Origin: Dyadobacter koreensis
Lineage (GTDB): Bacteria > Bacteroidota > Bacteroidia > Cytophagales > Spirosomataceae
Assembly: GCF_900108855.1 (NCBI RefSeq)
Contig: NZ_FNXY01000001.1
Span: 310,001-374,000 of the forward strand
Direction: 5' to 3'
Length of the DNA stretch: 64,000 nt
The notes beneath the pieces are model-generated. The model did no database searches, was not told the origin of the DNA, and saw nothing but the letters and a program-made list of their open reading frames with translations. Position numbers and translations under genes: made by a program. Positions 18,588-28,708 of this stretch are shown piece after piece. Positions within the stretch are counted from its first letter, which is position 1. Each line of letters opens with the position of its first letter.

Positions 18588-18756
18588 TGGAGAATTCGGA
18601 TGGGTTGATATATGATTCCGTGGCTGAATGACCATCATCTAAGTATCACTAGCCAGGCTAAATAATTATCAACCATCCACTTAAACTGGCGGCTCAAACC
18701 AACAAACCATGTCATCAATTTTTGAATTGGGTTGATCAATGGCTCCGAATTCTCCA
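18588..18756. mobile_element. MITE-like repeat, copy 2
   Basis: 169 bases with perfect 13-base inverted ends: TGGAGAATTCGGA left, TCCGAATTCTCCA right. Alignable along its length with copies at 8217 and 37693 (shared ATATGATTCCGTG, GGCTAAATAATTATCAA, GATCAATGGCTCCGAATT). Its right end is 26 bases from the stop codon of the SusD gene. No coding capacity. Confidence 0.78.
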
Positions 18757-18782
18757 AAAAAGCTTAAAAACTGATGGAATTA

Positions 18783-20336
18783 TCATTTTACATCCCACCA
18801 TAAACGAGTCGCTGCATCATCAGGTCCCCCCAGCATTTCGCGCGCCTTCTGAAGGGCATCTGCATTGGTCGTTGCTTCCACAGACGAATATGGCAAACGC
18901 TTTATAAACTTTCCAACAGGAACTGATGCATTGTCGGATTGAAGAAGCGGATACATAACAGGATAACCGCTTCTACGAAACTCAGACCACGCTTCAACAC
19001 CGTCCGGAAATAATGCGATCCATTTCTGGGTACCAATCTGTGCTCTTTGAACCATTTCGGAAGCGCCCCAACTGATCGGTGTGGCTGCTACTGCCGCTGA
19101 ATTTTCTTCATCGCCAGGCGCAGCAGGAAGTGCAGTAGAATTGATATAGGTCTGTATTGCCGAATTATCTGTGACGCCCCATTGCTGAAGACTGAGCTCT
19201 ATCCCTTTTTCATAATATTCCTTTGCGGTTCCGCCCCCCATGTTCCAGCCGTTCAGTGCACCTTCCGCACGAAGAAAGTATGCTTCTGCCGCGGCCATTA
19301 CTTCCTGTCTCAGTGCCAGGCTGGCTGCCCAGGCATTTCCGTTGCGCTGAACCCATCTTGTACCCATGTTTGAAGTTTGGGCAGGGCGATTACCGGGCAG
19401 GTTTATTGCGGTTGCCGAAGACCCGTTCCGCAAACCTTTGAACTGACCGGTTGCAACCGCTGGTTGAAAATAGATAGCCAGCCTGGGATCCTGATAACCT
19501 TTCAGGTAAGATGCCATGGTGGAACTCATACTGAATTCATTTCCAGCTGCATTAAATGCCAGACCATTTCCGTCATCTCCGTTTAAGGAGCGTTCCAGCG
19601 TTGCCGTCTGTGCATTGGTCGTCATCACGCCGGCCAGTACTGCAGCTTCCGCTTCCTTTTTTGCTCTGGCAGGATCCACTTTAGAAATACGTAAAGCCAT
19701 ACGCAAACGAAGTGTGTTTGCAAAACTGATCCATTTGGATACATCACCACCGTAGATCAGATCCTGCGCTCCGAATACATTCGTTACACTGGCTGCTTTC
19801 AGATTTACACTTGCTGAGTCAAGCCGTTTAAAAAGATCATCATAAATTACTTCCTGAGAATCATAAGCTATACTTGTAGATGTGCTGCCCGCTCCAAAAT
19901 AGGGAACTGGACCATACTGATCCGTATAACGATGAAACACATATGCTTTCATGATATTGGCCAGCGCGTATTCCGGCGATGTTCTTTCGGTTGCGTTGAA
20001 AATTGCCTGTAACTGCGGCATTGCAAATACATAGGTGATGATACCAGGGCGGGAAAGCCAGGTGTCGTTTAAGGCATAGCGGTCTGTGGTGAAACTGGCG
20101 GTTGTCAGCGCATAATACTGCGCATACAAATCAGGCATTAAAATGGAAATGGTCTGATAATAAGGCCGGTGATAGAGCGCTGCCGATTGCGCTCTTGAAA
20201 ACATAAAACCCAGCTCCCTGGAACCTACCTCAGTAAGTTTAGAAGGATTTTTGTTGATATCTACAAAGTCGTTTGTACAGCTTATACTGCCTAAGGCCAA
20301 AGCAAACAGGGCGAAAACCAGAATATATTTTTTCAT
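18783..20336 (-). CDS. SusD/RagB-like lipoprotein (SusD_like_2 type)
   Basis: 517 residues. Lipoprotein signal with Cys at 20 (ALALGSISC), then TNDFVDINKNPSKLTEVGSR, the opening typical of the SusD-like_2 group. Tetratricopeptide-like helices follow (SPEYALANIMKAYVFHRYTD). It pairs with the SusC gene 12 bases upstream and would bind the substrate at the cell surface. By neighbourhood (NagA, NagB, GH109, LacI), the substrate is probably an amino-sugar-containing glycan; that part is inference. Confidence 0.93.
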   Translation of the reverse strand: MKKYILVFALFALALGSISCTNDFVDINKNPSKLTEVGSRELGFMFSRAQSAALYHRPYYQTISILMPDLYAQYYALTTASFTTDRYALNDTWLSRPGIITYVFAMPQLQAIFNATERTSPEYALANIMKAYVFHRYTDQYGPVPYFGAGSTSTSIAYDSQEVIYDDLFKRLDSASVNLKAASVTNVFGAQDLIYGGDVSKWISFANTLRLRMALRISKVDPARAKKEAEAAVLAGVMTTNAQTATLERSLNGDDGNGLAFNAAGNEFSMSSTMASYLKGYQDPRLAIYFQPAVATGQFKGLRNGSSATAINLPGNRPAQTSNMGTRWVQRNGNAWAASLALRQEVMAAAEAYFLRAEGALNGWNMGGGTAKEYYEKGIELSLQQWGVTDNSAIQTYINSTALPAAPGDEENSAAVAATPISWGASEMVQRAQIGTQKWIALFPDGVEAWSEFRRSGYPVMYPLLQSDNASVPVGKFIKRLPYSSVEATTNADALQKAREMLGGPDDAATRLWWDVK

Positions 20337-20348
20337 CGGTAAATTTAT

Positions 20349-23300
20349 TTAAAACGATAAACTAACATTGATACCAAGACTACGAGTGGTGGGTACGATA
20401 CCACTTTCAATTCCCTGATAATTACTTGAACCTATGGCCGCCTCAGGATCAATAGGTAAGGTACGCTTGCCAATTCCGGGGATATCCAGTAAGGATTTTC
20501 CTCGGTATAAGAAAAACAGATTTCTTCCCGTAGCAGAGATTCTGGCTGTTTTAATTTTCGTCCCTTTCAAAGCAAAGTCATAGCCTAACGAAATTTCTCT
20601 TATCCGGAAATTGGTAGCGCTGTAAGCAAAAAACTCTCCATAAGCATTGGTGCCGCCCTGTGATAGCTGCGTCCACAATTGCTCGGCCTTAATCGCTACT
20701 GTGTTCTCACTGCCGTCAGGTGTTACCCCGTTCAGTACCAAACCTCCATCTCTGAAAGGTGTGGTATATTCTGCCAGACCAAAATAACCCAGCAACGCGT
20801 CCGTACCTGAAATGATGGTTCCGCCAACCCGCCCGTCGATCAAAAAGGAAAGGCTGAATTTTTTGTATTGAAACTGGTTATTCCATCCCAGGGTGTAATC
20901 CGGATTAAAATTTCCTATTTTCTGTAATTGCTGCACAACCGGTAATCCAGCATTGCTGACCTTGTGACGGCCTTCTTGGTTTTTCTCCCATATAAAACCG
21001 TACATATCACCGTAAGATCCGCCGGGTCTAATCAGTGAGCTGGCAAAATTAGTAGCCGTTGTCAGACTAGCCTGGGCAATCCCTGGCAGAAGAGAGATAA
21101 CCTTATTTCTGTTGGTAGCAAAATTAAGGGAGGTAGTCCATGTTATTTCAGCTCCTTTCAACGGACTGCCAGTCAACATCAATTCTATACCCTTGTTTTC
21201 AATATCACCCACATTAACGTACTGATTATTGTAACCCGAGGGCTGCGGCAGACCAATAAAAATCAACTGATTGACCGTATTTGTTTTGTAAAGGGTCAGA
21301 TCAAGCCCCAGTTTTCCCTTGAAGAAACGCCATTCCGTTCCCAGTTCTATGGCTTCTGTACGCTCAGGTTTAAGATCATTGATGTACCGGGTCTGGTCAC
21401 GCGAAACGAAACCGGATCCTGCTCCCTGGCTGAATGTGTAGGTTTGATTCAGCAAATACGGATCCGCATCGTTTCCCACCTGGGTATAGGCGGCACGAAC
21501 TTTGGAATAGCTGATCCAATCAGGCAGGTTCAGTATCCCGGCCAACAATCCTGAAAGTCCTACCGAAGGATAAAAATAACTGTGCGGTGATGGCAGCGTT
21601 GAAGACCAGTCGTTACGTGCACTTACATCTAAAAAAAGCAGTTCTTTAAAATCAACCGAAGCACTTGCATATACAGATTGAATTTCTTTTTTGGAAACGA
21701 TATTGGCAAATGCTGGTGTTGTGGCAAAGTTCAGATCAAACACGTTTGGAATGCGAAGACCATTTGCCAGAGACTGCGTATTGTAACCGCTATTGTTCAG
21801 GATCGCAGCACCCAAATTATAGGTTACGCCAAAGAGATTCTCTCCGATTTTATTTGTCCCTGACAGTAAAAAATCAATGTTCCGTTCCCAGCGGTTCACA
21901 TGATTTTCCTGATAACGGCCACCGGCCAGTGTAGGAACGGGAAGCGTGCCGGCATAATACGAACCGGTTATCTTGTCATCGTACCGATCCATACTGTATC
22001 TGCCTTGAACAAACAGCCAGTCGGTTAACTGGTATTTCGCCGATCCGACGATCATTACCCGGTTCCGTTCTTCGTTCAGAGCGGTCCGGTTGACATCCCA
22101 GTATGGATTCTGAAAGAAAGAACTGGTTGTCCAGTAAGTCGGCTGAGGCTGCTGCGTGGCAGGATTGATAGTCTCGTAGTTTTTGAGTTCCTCAGAACTC
22201 ATATCTCTTGGCATGATCAAAGCCTCATTGGTTACACCATTGTCTCCCAGCCGCGGTTTGTTTTTTATGTTCTGATTGATATAAGTAATCTTCACGTCGG
22301 TTGTTAAACCCTTTACAATTTCATTGTTTAATCTCAGATTAAGGGTATTGCGCGCCAGCTTATTGTTGGGTATAATTCCGCTGATCGCATTGTTGGTATA
22401 AGAGGCATACCCCTGCATATTCTCGGTTCCGCCGGAGATGTTCAGCGAGTTGTTGATCGTTGTTCCTGTATTATAAAAATTCCGTACATTATTCTTATAC
22501 GTTTCCGAAGGCGCTCCCCAGCTTCCCGCAGCAGTCTGACCAAAAACACCGCCGTTACCTCGACCATAGGTATTTTGAAATTTCATCAGCATGAGCGGAT
22601 TGTCAATCGAAACCCCTCCGTTGTAATTCACTGCAACCTTACCGCTTTTACCCCGCTTGGTGGTGATCATCAGTGCGCCGTTGGCAGCCCGGCTTCCGTA
22701 GAGAGCCGCAGCGGCAGGACCTTTCAGTACGGTAATCGATTCAACATCTTCGGGATTTATACTTGCTGCGCCGTCACTTCCCGAATAACCGCTACTGGTA
22801 CTTTTCTGCTGCGTAGCGGGCGTATTAGCCGATCCGCCTCCGCCCTGTTCGGTTGACATGGTATTATCAATTGGCACACCATCCACCACGATCAGTGCAT
22901 TGTTGTTTCCACTGATCGAACGGTTTCCTCTTAACACGACCCTAACTGCACCACCCGGTCCGCTAGCAGCGGGGGTAATAACAGCGCCCGCAATCTTTCC
23001 GTTCAGACTGTTCATGATGTTGCCCGACGGCTCTTTAACAGTCGTTAGATCCGAATTCGATAATTGCTGGGCAGCATAGGTGAGCGATTTGCTCTCCCGC
23101 TTAATGCCAAGGGCTGTAACAACAACTTCATTTAGTTGTGCTGCCGATACCGCCAGGCTTACATTGATCTTATTTTCATTTCCAACCATAATTTCCTGTG
23201 TCAGATAGCCGATATATGAAAATATGATCACATCTCCGCGTTTGGCATTGATGCTGTAAGCTCCATCCAGACTGGTGGAAGTACCGGTGTTTGTGCCCTT

Positions 23301-23462
23301 TATCAGAACGTTTACACCAGGAATGTTCGTTTGGTTTGAACCATCAGTGACCACACCGGTAATCACTTCTGAGCCCTGAGCTTTTGACGTCTGCGGAACG
23401 ATCAGTACATACATAAGCAACAGCAGATATAACTTATACATCTTCATTAAATTTGGATTCAT
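20349..23462 (-). CDS. SusC/RagA-family TonB-dependent receptor
   Basis: 1037 residues. Signal peptide (ends near TSKAQG), carboxypeptidase-regulatory-like domain (~33-110, ITGVVTDGSNQTNIPGVNVLIKG), plug (~113-275, with NSLNGKIAGAVITP and VVDGVPID), and a barrel ending in LGINVSLSF. No STN domain, unlike the receptors at 340 and 59729, so it is not sigma/FecR controlled; instead a LacI-type operator lies ~100 bases upstream (23564-23577). ATG codons at residues 6 and 8 are alternative starts. Partner of the SusD gene that follows. Confidence 0.95.
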   Translation of the reverse strand: MNPNLMKMYKLYLLLLMYVLIVPQTSKAQGSEVITGVVTDGSNQTNIPGVNVLIKGTNTGTSTSLDGAYSINAKRGDVIIFSYIGYLTQEIMVGNENKINVSLAVSAAQLNEVVVTALGIKRESKSLTYAAQQLSNSDLTTVKEPSGNIMNSLNGKIAGAVITPAASGPGGAVRVVLRGNRSISGNNNALIVVDGVPIDNTMSTEQGGGGSANTPATQQKSTSSGYSGSDGAASINPEDVESITVLKGPAAAALYGSRAANGALMITTKRGKSGKVAVNYNGGVSIDNPLMLMKFQNTYGRGNGGVFGQTAAGSWGAPSETYKNNVRNFYNTGTTINNSLNISGGTENMQGYASYTNNAISGIIPNNKLARNTLNLRLNNEIVKGLTTDVKITYINQNIKNKPRLGDNGVTNEALIMPRDMSSEELKNYETINPATQQPQPTYWTTSSFFQNPYWDVNRTALNEERNRVMIVGSAKYQLTDWLFVQGRYSMDRYDDKITGSYYAGTLPVPTLAGGRYQENHVNRWERNIDFLLSGTNKIGENLFGVTYNLGAAILNNSGYNTQSLANGLRIPNVFDLNFATTPAFANIVSKKEIQSVYASASVDFKELLFLDVSARNDWSSTLPSPHSYFYPSVGLSGLLAGILNLPDWISYSKVRAAYTQVGNDADPYLLNQTYTFSQGAGSGFVSRDQTRYINDLKPERTEAIELGTEWRFFKGKLGLDLTLYKTNTVNQLIFIGLPQPSGYNNQYVNVGDIENKGIELMLTGSPLKGAEITWTTSLNFATNRNKVISLLPGIAQASLTTATNFASSLIRPGGSYGDMYGFIWEKNQEGRHKVSNAGLPVVQQLQKIGNFNPDYTLGWNNQFQYKKFSLSFLIDGRVGGTIISGTDALLGYFGLAEYTTPFRDGGLVLNGVTPDGSENTVAIKAEQLWTQLSQGGTNAYGEFFAYSATNFRIREISLGYDFALKGTKIKTARISATGRNLFFLYRGKSLLDIPGIGKRTLPIDPEAAIGSSNYQGIESGIVPTTRSLGINVSLSF

Positions 23463-23926
23463 ATTATATGGCAGATTAAAATTAACTCAGAATTAAATTT
23501 TACATACAAGGCAAATGACTAAGTTATTGCCAGTACATACAAGCTGTATGACATAAAAATCAGCGAGAACGTTATCGTAAAAAAGATATGTTTTCCAAGG
23601 TCAACAAATGATTTAAAACGGTAAATTATCTTGCTGGCCTGCGCCACTGAAATAATTGCAGACGAATATTTAAAGGGTAATTCACCCTTATTATCAACCG
23701 GAATTAGGTTGTCTGCAGTACAGCCATTGGAAAAATGACAATAACGTTTATAAAGATGCCGGGCTAATGAGTCAGGATTCACTATCCTTTGTTCGTACAA
23801 AATACAGATATAAGAATACAAACAGCACCTCAATTAAAATAACTTATCTTAATATACGTAACAAAAGATTTGATTCCGGTTTAAACCCCATATTTGCTCT
23901 CAGCAGGCAAATTCAGAATGAATATT
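23463..23926. other. Promoter region of the SusC-SusD operon, no gene
   Basis: Separates NagA from SusC on the minus strand. A 104-residue frame runs through it, but it lacks family features and contains the LacI-type operator, so I do not call it. Confidence 0.5.
23564..23577. promoter_or_regulatory. LacI-type operator upstream of SusC-SusD
   Basis: CGAGAACGTTATCG, a 14-base palindrome around central CG with one mismatch pair, inside GCGAGAACGTTATCGTAAAA. The same GCGAGAACGTTA block recurs at 30955 between the esterase operon and the LacI gene. Confidence 0.65.
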
Positions 23927-25102
23927 TTATTTTTGGTACACAATTTTTCCTTGAACGATCGTTGTCTGCACCTGAATATTACGATCAAAAATAATGATGT
24001 CTGCATCTTTTCCTTCAACAAGCGAGCCCTTACGTCTTTCCACCTTCATAATTCTGGCCGGCGTAAGGCTCATCATTCGTACGGCCTCCAATAAAGTGAT
24101 ATCCGCCATTTCAATCATCGTTTTCACCAATCGATCCGCCGTAGCAACGCTTCCGGCAAAGGATGTTCGGTCAGGCAATTTAGCTACGCCATCTTCTATA
24201 ATGACTTTTAAACCTGTTGATATTGGCCCCAGAATACTTTCACCCTCCGGCATAGCAGCAGCCCGCATGGCATCAGTGATCAGGGCAATTTTATCCGCCC
24301 CTTTTATTTTATAGATCAGTTTTAATAACGGTGCGGGCAGATGAATGCCATCTGCTATAATTTCCACATCCATATCCAATACAAACGCACTTTCTATTGT
24401 TCCAGCATAACGGAACGCGTTTTTTCTGGTCACCCCCGACATGGCTGAGTACAAATGCGTTGCCAGTGAATAGCCATTCTCATAAGCTTCCAAGACCTCT
24501 TCATAAATGGCATCTGTATGGGCCACTGCGGCCAAAACACCCGCCTGACCAAGACGCTTTCCGAATGCGATGGCACCCGGAAGCTCTGGTGCAGCGCTCC
24601 ACCTTGCGATTGACGACGAATAAGCCAGTATCTGTTCGTATTCTTTGGGATCCGGATTCCGGATGTAGCGCGGATCCTGCGCACCACACTGACCCGGCGA
24701 GAAGTATGGCCCTTCCAAATGCATACCTAAAAACTGTGATCCGTTCCGGTTTTTTTCGTTTGCCCGCTCATAAAGATCAAGTGTTCTCAAAAGGTCTTTC
24801 TTTTCACTTGTAAGCGTGGTCGGCACCATGGATGTGGTGCCATACCGCACATGTGTTTCAGCGATTTTCAAAAAGGCTTCCTCAGTGCCGTCCATGAAAT
24901 CGTAGCCACCGCCACCATGGATGTGCATATCAATAAAACCGGGTGAAATGTAGTTTCCTTTTGCATCAATTTCAACAGCATCGGGTGTCTCAATATCCCG
25001 TTCACTCACCTGGGAAATCTTTCCGCTGGCAATTACGACTGTGCCGTTTTTGATCATTCGGTAAGGCGTCAGAATGTTGCCATTGAAAATTTTAATGATC
25101 AT
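23927..25102 (-). CDS. nagA: N-acetylglucosamine-6-phosphate deacetylase
   Basis: 391-residue amidohydrolase that removes acetate from GlcNAc-6-P (or GalNAc-6-P). Metal-site and family motifs: ISPGFIDMHIHGGGGYDFMDG (~51-71), GMHLEGPYFSPGQCGAQDP (~125-143), AAVAHTDA (~192) and the catalytic Asp in ALITDAMRAA (~272). The C-terminus has SLVEGKDADIIIFDRN. It lies in an operon with a sugar transporter and a NagB-type deaminase, so it supplies glucosamine-6-P for the next step in the cytoplasm. Confidence 0.94.
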   Translation of the reverse strand: MIIKIFNGNILTPYRMIKNGTVVIASGKISQVSERDIETPDAVEIDAKGNYISPGFIDMHIHGGGGYDFMDGTEEAFLKIAETHVRYGTTSMVPTTLTSEKKDLLRTLDLYERANEKNRNGSQFLGMHLEGPYFSPGQCGAQDPRYIRNPDPKEYEQILAYSSSIARWSAAPELPGAIAFGKRLGQAGVLAAVAHTDAIYEEVLEAYENGYSLATHLYSAMSGVTRKNAFRYAGTIESAFVLDMDVEIIADGIHLPAPLLKLIYKIKGADKIALITDAMRAAAMPEGESILGPISTGLKVIIEDGVAKLPDRTSFAGSVATADRLVKTMIEMADITLLEAVRMMSLTPARIMKVERRKGSLVEGKDADIIIFDRNIQVQTTIVQGKIVYQK

Positions 25103-25151
25103 AATTTTTATATACTAAAATTTTAAAACTCGCCGTTAAAACAAAATAAAC

Positions 25152-26468
25152 TCAGAGCCAGCGCCTTATTTTGTGTCCTGAAAAGGCATAAAAAACCAGG
25201 TACAGATAACACGGTACCAACACCCAGTAGGCCTGTCGTACATTATACACATCAGCAAAGTGACCATAAAATAATGGCATGATGGCATTTCCGCTCAAAC
25301 CCATAATCATGACCGATGCTCCAAGCTTGGTAAACCTGCCCAAACCATCCAGTGCAACCGGCCATATTCCTGCCCACACCAGTGAGTTGGCCAGCCCTAA
25401 AAGCACCACAAACCAGATCGAAATATCGGTAGTATGGCCGAGCAGGCTGATATTTCCTTTTACATAAATAATCAGTAAGGTAAAAATGGTTCCTAATACC
25501 GTACACACACGCAGGGCATTGACCTGGTTAATCAGTTTAGGAATGAAAACGATGCCGAGCATATATCCGCAGATCGTGCAGAATAGGGTGTAAGACGGAA
25601 AAACCTTTGCTTCCAGAAGATCAAGGCCCATTGAGCCTGCATATCCAATGATGGTGTCAATAGCGATCACCTGCGTTCCGACATGAAGGAAAATAGCCAG
25701 CGCGCCCATTATCAGATGCGGAAACTGAAATATGCTGGTTTTACCCGAATTGATACCCGTCAGATTTTGATCTTCGTGCTCGGTATCAATTTCAGGAAGC
25801 GGCGATTTGTAAACGAGAATTCCCAGAATAAAAAGAAAAATCCCCAGTCCTATGTAGGGATTGATTACCCTTCGGATCAGTTCATCCAGGGCTGTGCTGC
25901 GCTCAATATCTGTCATTGTACTTAGTCCGGCAAAAAGTGCAGTATCCGTTGGCCTTAGTATTACCGCAGCAAAAACAATGGGAGATAAAATCCCGGCGGC
26001 CTTGTTGCAAATCCCCATAATACTGATTCGCTGCGCGGCCCGCTCTTTCGATCCGAGAATGGTAATATAAGGGTTAGCAGCAGTCTGCAGAATGGCAAGC
26101 CCGATGCCGATGGTAAAAAGTCCGGCAAGGAAAATTTCATAGGTTCTGCTCATTGCGGCTGGCACAAAAATAAATGCACCCAGCGCCATGGCCCAGAATC
26201 CAAACATCATTCCTTTTTTAAAACCAACAGCCCTGAGCAGATAGGACGATGGTACGGACATGAAAAAGTAGGCGATATAAAATGCAAATGTGACCAGATA
26301 GGCCTGAAAGCTGGTCAGTTCACAAGCTATCTTAAAGTATGGGATTAAAATAGAATTGACCCAGGACACAAAGCCGAAAATGAAAAACATCAGTCCGACC
26401 AAAAGTACAGACACAATGGTTTCACGGCGGGTCAGGCTATTGACCGACACAACTTTCAGGTTTTTCAT
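25152..26468 (-). CDS. Sugar MFS transporter (FucP family, NagP-like)
   Basis: 438 residues, 12 predicted membrane helices. FucP-family signs: FFIFGFVSWVNSILIPYFK (~27-45), LTSFQAYLVTFAFYIAYF, and LQTAANPYITILGSKERAAQR (~126-146). Located between NagA and NagB-type genes, so it most likely brings N-acetylhexosamine across the inner membrane by proton symport, which leaves a phosphorylating kinase to be supplied elsewhere; none is seen in this locus. Confidence 0.92.
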   Translation of the reverse strand: MKNLKVVSVNSLTRRETIVSVLLVGLMFFIFGFVSWVNSILIPYFKIACELTSFQAYLVTFAFYIAYFFMSVPSSYLLRAVGFKKGMMFGFWAMALGAFIFVPAAMSRTYEIFLAGLFTIGIGLAILQTAANPYITILGSKERAAQRISIMGICNKAAGILSPIVFAAVILRPTDTALFAGLSTMTDIERSTALDELIRRVINPYIGLGIFLFILGILVYKSPLPEIDTEHEDQNLTGINSGKTSIFQFPHLIMGALAIFLHVGTQVIAIDTIIGYAGSMGLDLLEAKVFPSYTLFCTICGYMLGIVFIPKLINQVNALRVCTVLGTIFTLLIIYVKGNISLLGHTTDISIWFVVLLGLANSLVWAGIWPVALDGLGRFTKLGASVMIMGLSGNAIMPLFYGHFADVYNVRQAYWVLVPCYLYLVFYAFSGHKIRRWL

Positions 26469-26489
26469 GTAAAGAATTTAAGTCTGATT

Positions 26490-27245
26490 TCAGAAAGCCC
26501 CTGCCTTAATTAGCAGACTGGCAGATAGTTTGTCAAGATAAAATTCGCAGTGCGCATGCTGCTGTAATATACTGGCAGGAAACAGATTGCTTACCTCCCG
26601 TTCCAGACTGTCTTTCACAGCCTGCGCTTTGCGTTCATCCGGCACTGAACAAATGATGTACTTTGATTTCATAATTTGACGCACCGACATGCTGATCGCC
26701 TGTTTTGGAACTTCATCCAATGAACTAAACCAGCCCTCACCCATTTGCTGACGTCTGCATGGTTCATCAAGGTTGACAACCAGATAGGGTTTTTCGGTAT
26801 CGAAATCGGCCGGAGGATCATTAAATGCCAGGTGACCGTTCTCTCCTACCCCAACCAGTGCCACATCAATCAGATGCTGGCTGATTAGTTTGCCCAACGC
26901 TTCGGCTTCGGCCTGTGCATCTTCTTCTGCGTTGATCAGATAATTTGCTTTCAGTGGTGACACTTTATCCAAAAAACGTTCTTTCAAATATTTTCTAAAG
27001 CTGGCAGGATGCGATACCGGCATGCCAATGTATTCATCAAGATGAAACATGGTTACCTTCGACCAATCGATATCTTCTTTGATAAGTTGGTTTATGGTTT
27101 CAAACTGACTTGTTCCGGTTGCAAGAATAATATTCGCACTTCCCTTTTCAGTTATGCTCGCGCGGATCAGGTCAGCGGCTGCTTTTCCAGCTGCCCGGCC
27201 CATTTCAAGATTCGTATCAGAGACGACAACTTTCATTTTCGACAA
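26490..27245 (-). CDS. nagB: Glucosamine-6-phosphate deaminase (NagB/SuhB-like isomerase family)
   Basis: 251 residues. Family motifs: ILATGTSQFETINQLIKE (~40-57), TMFHLDEYIGMPVSHPASFRKYL (~65-87) and VGVGENGHLAFNDPPADF (~132-149), the last carrying the ring-opening His. It would convert glucosamine-6-P (or galactosamine-6-P) to a ketose-6-P and ammonia. It is in the same operon as NagA and the transporter. The GH109-like neighbour makes an AgaS/galactosamine role possible, but the sequence pattern is that of NagB. Confidence 0.92.
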   Translation of the reverse strand: MSKMKVVVSDTNLEMGRAAGKAAADLIRASITEKGSANIILATGTSQFETINQLIKEDIDWSKVTMFHLDEYIGMPVSHPASFRKYLKERFLDKVSPLKANYLINAEEDAQAEAEALGKLISQHLIDVALVGVGENGHLAFNDPPADFDTEKPYLVVNLDEPCRRQQMGEGWFSSLDEVPKQAISMSVRQIMKSKYIICSVPDERKAQAVKDSLEREVSNLFPASILQQHAHCEFYLDKLSASLLIKAGAF

Positions 27246-27283
27246 TTGTTTTATTGAATTATAGATGATATAAAAAATTAGAG

Positions 27284-28702
27284 TCAGACTTTTACTTTGG
27301 TATTCCCACCCTCTTTGAGCGAAATATCAACCTGTTTATTTGTTTTCCAGGCGCCGTTTGTAAAGTCAGGAATGTCAATCGAAGCAGATCTGTTTGCCAC
27401 CGACCACTCTGTGAGCGGAGAGATGACGCTCCATGAAGCCGCGTCATACACATCCTGATCCAGCGCCAGTCCGTTTCGCAGACAGTCTATCAGACGCCAG
27501 TCCATCAGAAAATCCATTCCGCCATGGCCCCCTACCTGCTTGGCAAGTTCTCCGATCTTCTTGATGATTTCAGGCTGATATTTTTTCTCCAGCGCCAGGT
27601 ATTCCTCTTCCGAAAACCATTCATGTCCCTGCGCAATCCGGCCGGGTAGAGGGTATTTTAATGCAGTTCCCTTGGTACCGCTGATCAGGTGTATCCTCGA
27701 ATAAGGGCGTGGCGAGGTAATATCGTGCTGTAGCATAATGGTTTTGCCTTTCGCGGTGCGGATCGTAGTAGTATTCATATTCCCCCGAAACGAATGCCCG
27801 GCAAACTGTTTGAACTCAGCATCCTGTCCGGCAAGTTTGTTGGCACGCGGCGCAAGCATAAAATCATTGCTGGCCATGGAAACCAGATAATCCATCCGGT
27901 CACCGCGATTGATATCCAGAGCCTGACAAACCGGACCGATCCCGTGTGTAGGATAAAGATTTCCGTTACGTTCATTCTGTTTCAGCCGCCACAGATCGTA
28001 ACGTTTATTTTTATCAAACAAAGAATCATAAATATCATGGATGTAAGCACCTTCTGCATGAAGGATCTCACCGAAAAATCCTTGTCTGGCCATGTTCAGT
28101 GTCAGTAATTCAAAGAAATCATAACAACAGTTTTCAAGCATCATGCAGTGCTTTTTTGTTCTTTCAGAGGTTTCGACCAGGTCCCAGCATTCTTCCACTG
28201 TAGTTGCGACCGGAATTTCACAGGCTACATGTTTGCCATGTTCCATCGCATATTTGGCCATCGGTGCGTGAAGGTTCCAGGGCGTACAGATGTAGACAAG
28301 GTCGATATCATCTCTTTCACAAACCCTCTTCCAAGCATCCTCACTTCCTGCATAGATTTGGGGGGTATGTGAGCTGCCTTCAAAGATTTTTGCAGCTTCC
28401 TGAGCCTTTTCTGTTCTGATATCGCATAACGCCTTCACCTGAACGTTTTCAAGAAAAACGATGCGTTTTATTGCGCCGCCTCCTCTATTGCCCAGCCCAA
28501 TGTATGCCATTCTGACGGTATCTAGTTTCGGTGCGGCATACCCGCTCATGTTAAAAAGCTGTTTGCGTGTAGCCCCTGCCTGTTTCTTTATGGCAGGCAA
28601 CTTTGAATCCGTTTTAGCCGAAGCACAGCTTTGGGGCATTCCAGCGCCGGCAATTCCGATACTTCCCAGTCCGACACGTTTTAAAAAATCTCTTTTATTC
28701 AT
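27284..28702 (-). CDS. Gfo/Idh/MocA-family glycosidase-like protein (GH109 type)
   Basis: 472 residues. N-terminal twin-arginine-like or Sec signal (NKRDFLKRVGLGSIGIAGAG), then an NAD-binding fold (VRMAYIGLGNRGGGAIKR, ~64-81) and the GH109-type body (CEIPVATTVEECWDLVETSE; YPTHGIGPVCQALDINRGD; GGHGGMDFLMDWRLIDCLRNG). Members are NAD-dependent alpha-N-acetylgalactosaminidases acting in the periplasm. Here it is encoded with nagA, nagB and a sugar importer, which suits release of an N-acetylhexosamine. Whether the sugar is GalNAc or GlcNAc cannot be settled from sequence. Confidence 0.9.
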   Translation of the reverse strand: MNKRDFLKRVGLGSIGIAGAGMPQSCASAKTDSKLPAIKKQAGATRKQLFNMSGYAAPKLDTVRMAYIGLGNRGGGAIKRIVFLENVQVKALCDIRTEKAQEAAKIFEGSSHTPQIYAGSEDAWKRVCERDDIDLVYICTPWNLHAPMAKYAMEHGKHVACEIPVATTVEECWDLVETSERTKKHCMMLENCCYDFFELLTLNMARQGFFGEILHAEGAYIHDIYDSLFDKNKRYDLWRLKQNERNGNLYPTHGIGPVCQALDINRGDRMDYLVSMASNDFMLAPRANKLAGQDAEFKQFAGHSFRGNMNTTTIRTAKGKTIMLQHDITSPRPYSRIHLISGTKGTALKYPLPGRIAQGHEWFSEEEYLALEKKYQPEIIKKIGELAKQVGGHGGMDFLMDWRLIDCLRNGLALDQDVYDAASWSVISPLTEWSVANRSASIDIPDFTNGAWKTNKQVDISLKEGGNTKVKV

Positions 28703-28708
28703 TTTACT

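Noticed and set aside
23519..23833. 104-residue minus-strand frame upstream of SusC
   Set aside because: No family pattern, and it contains the LacI-type operator and the expected SusC promoter.
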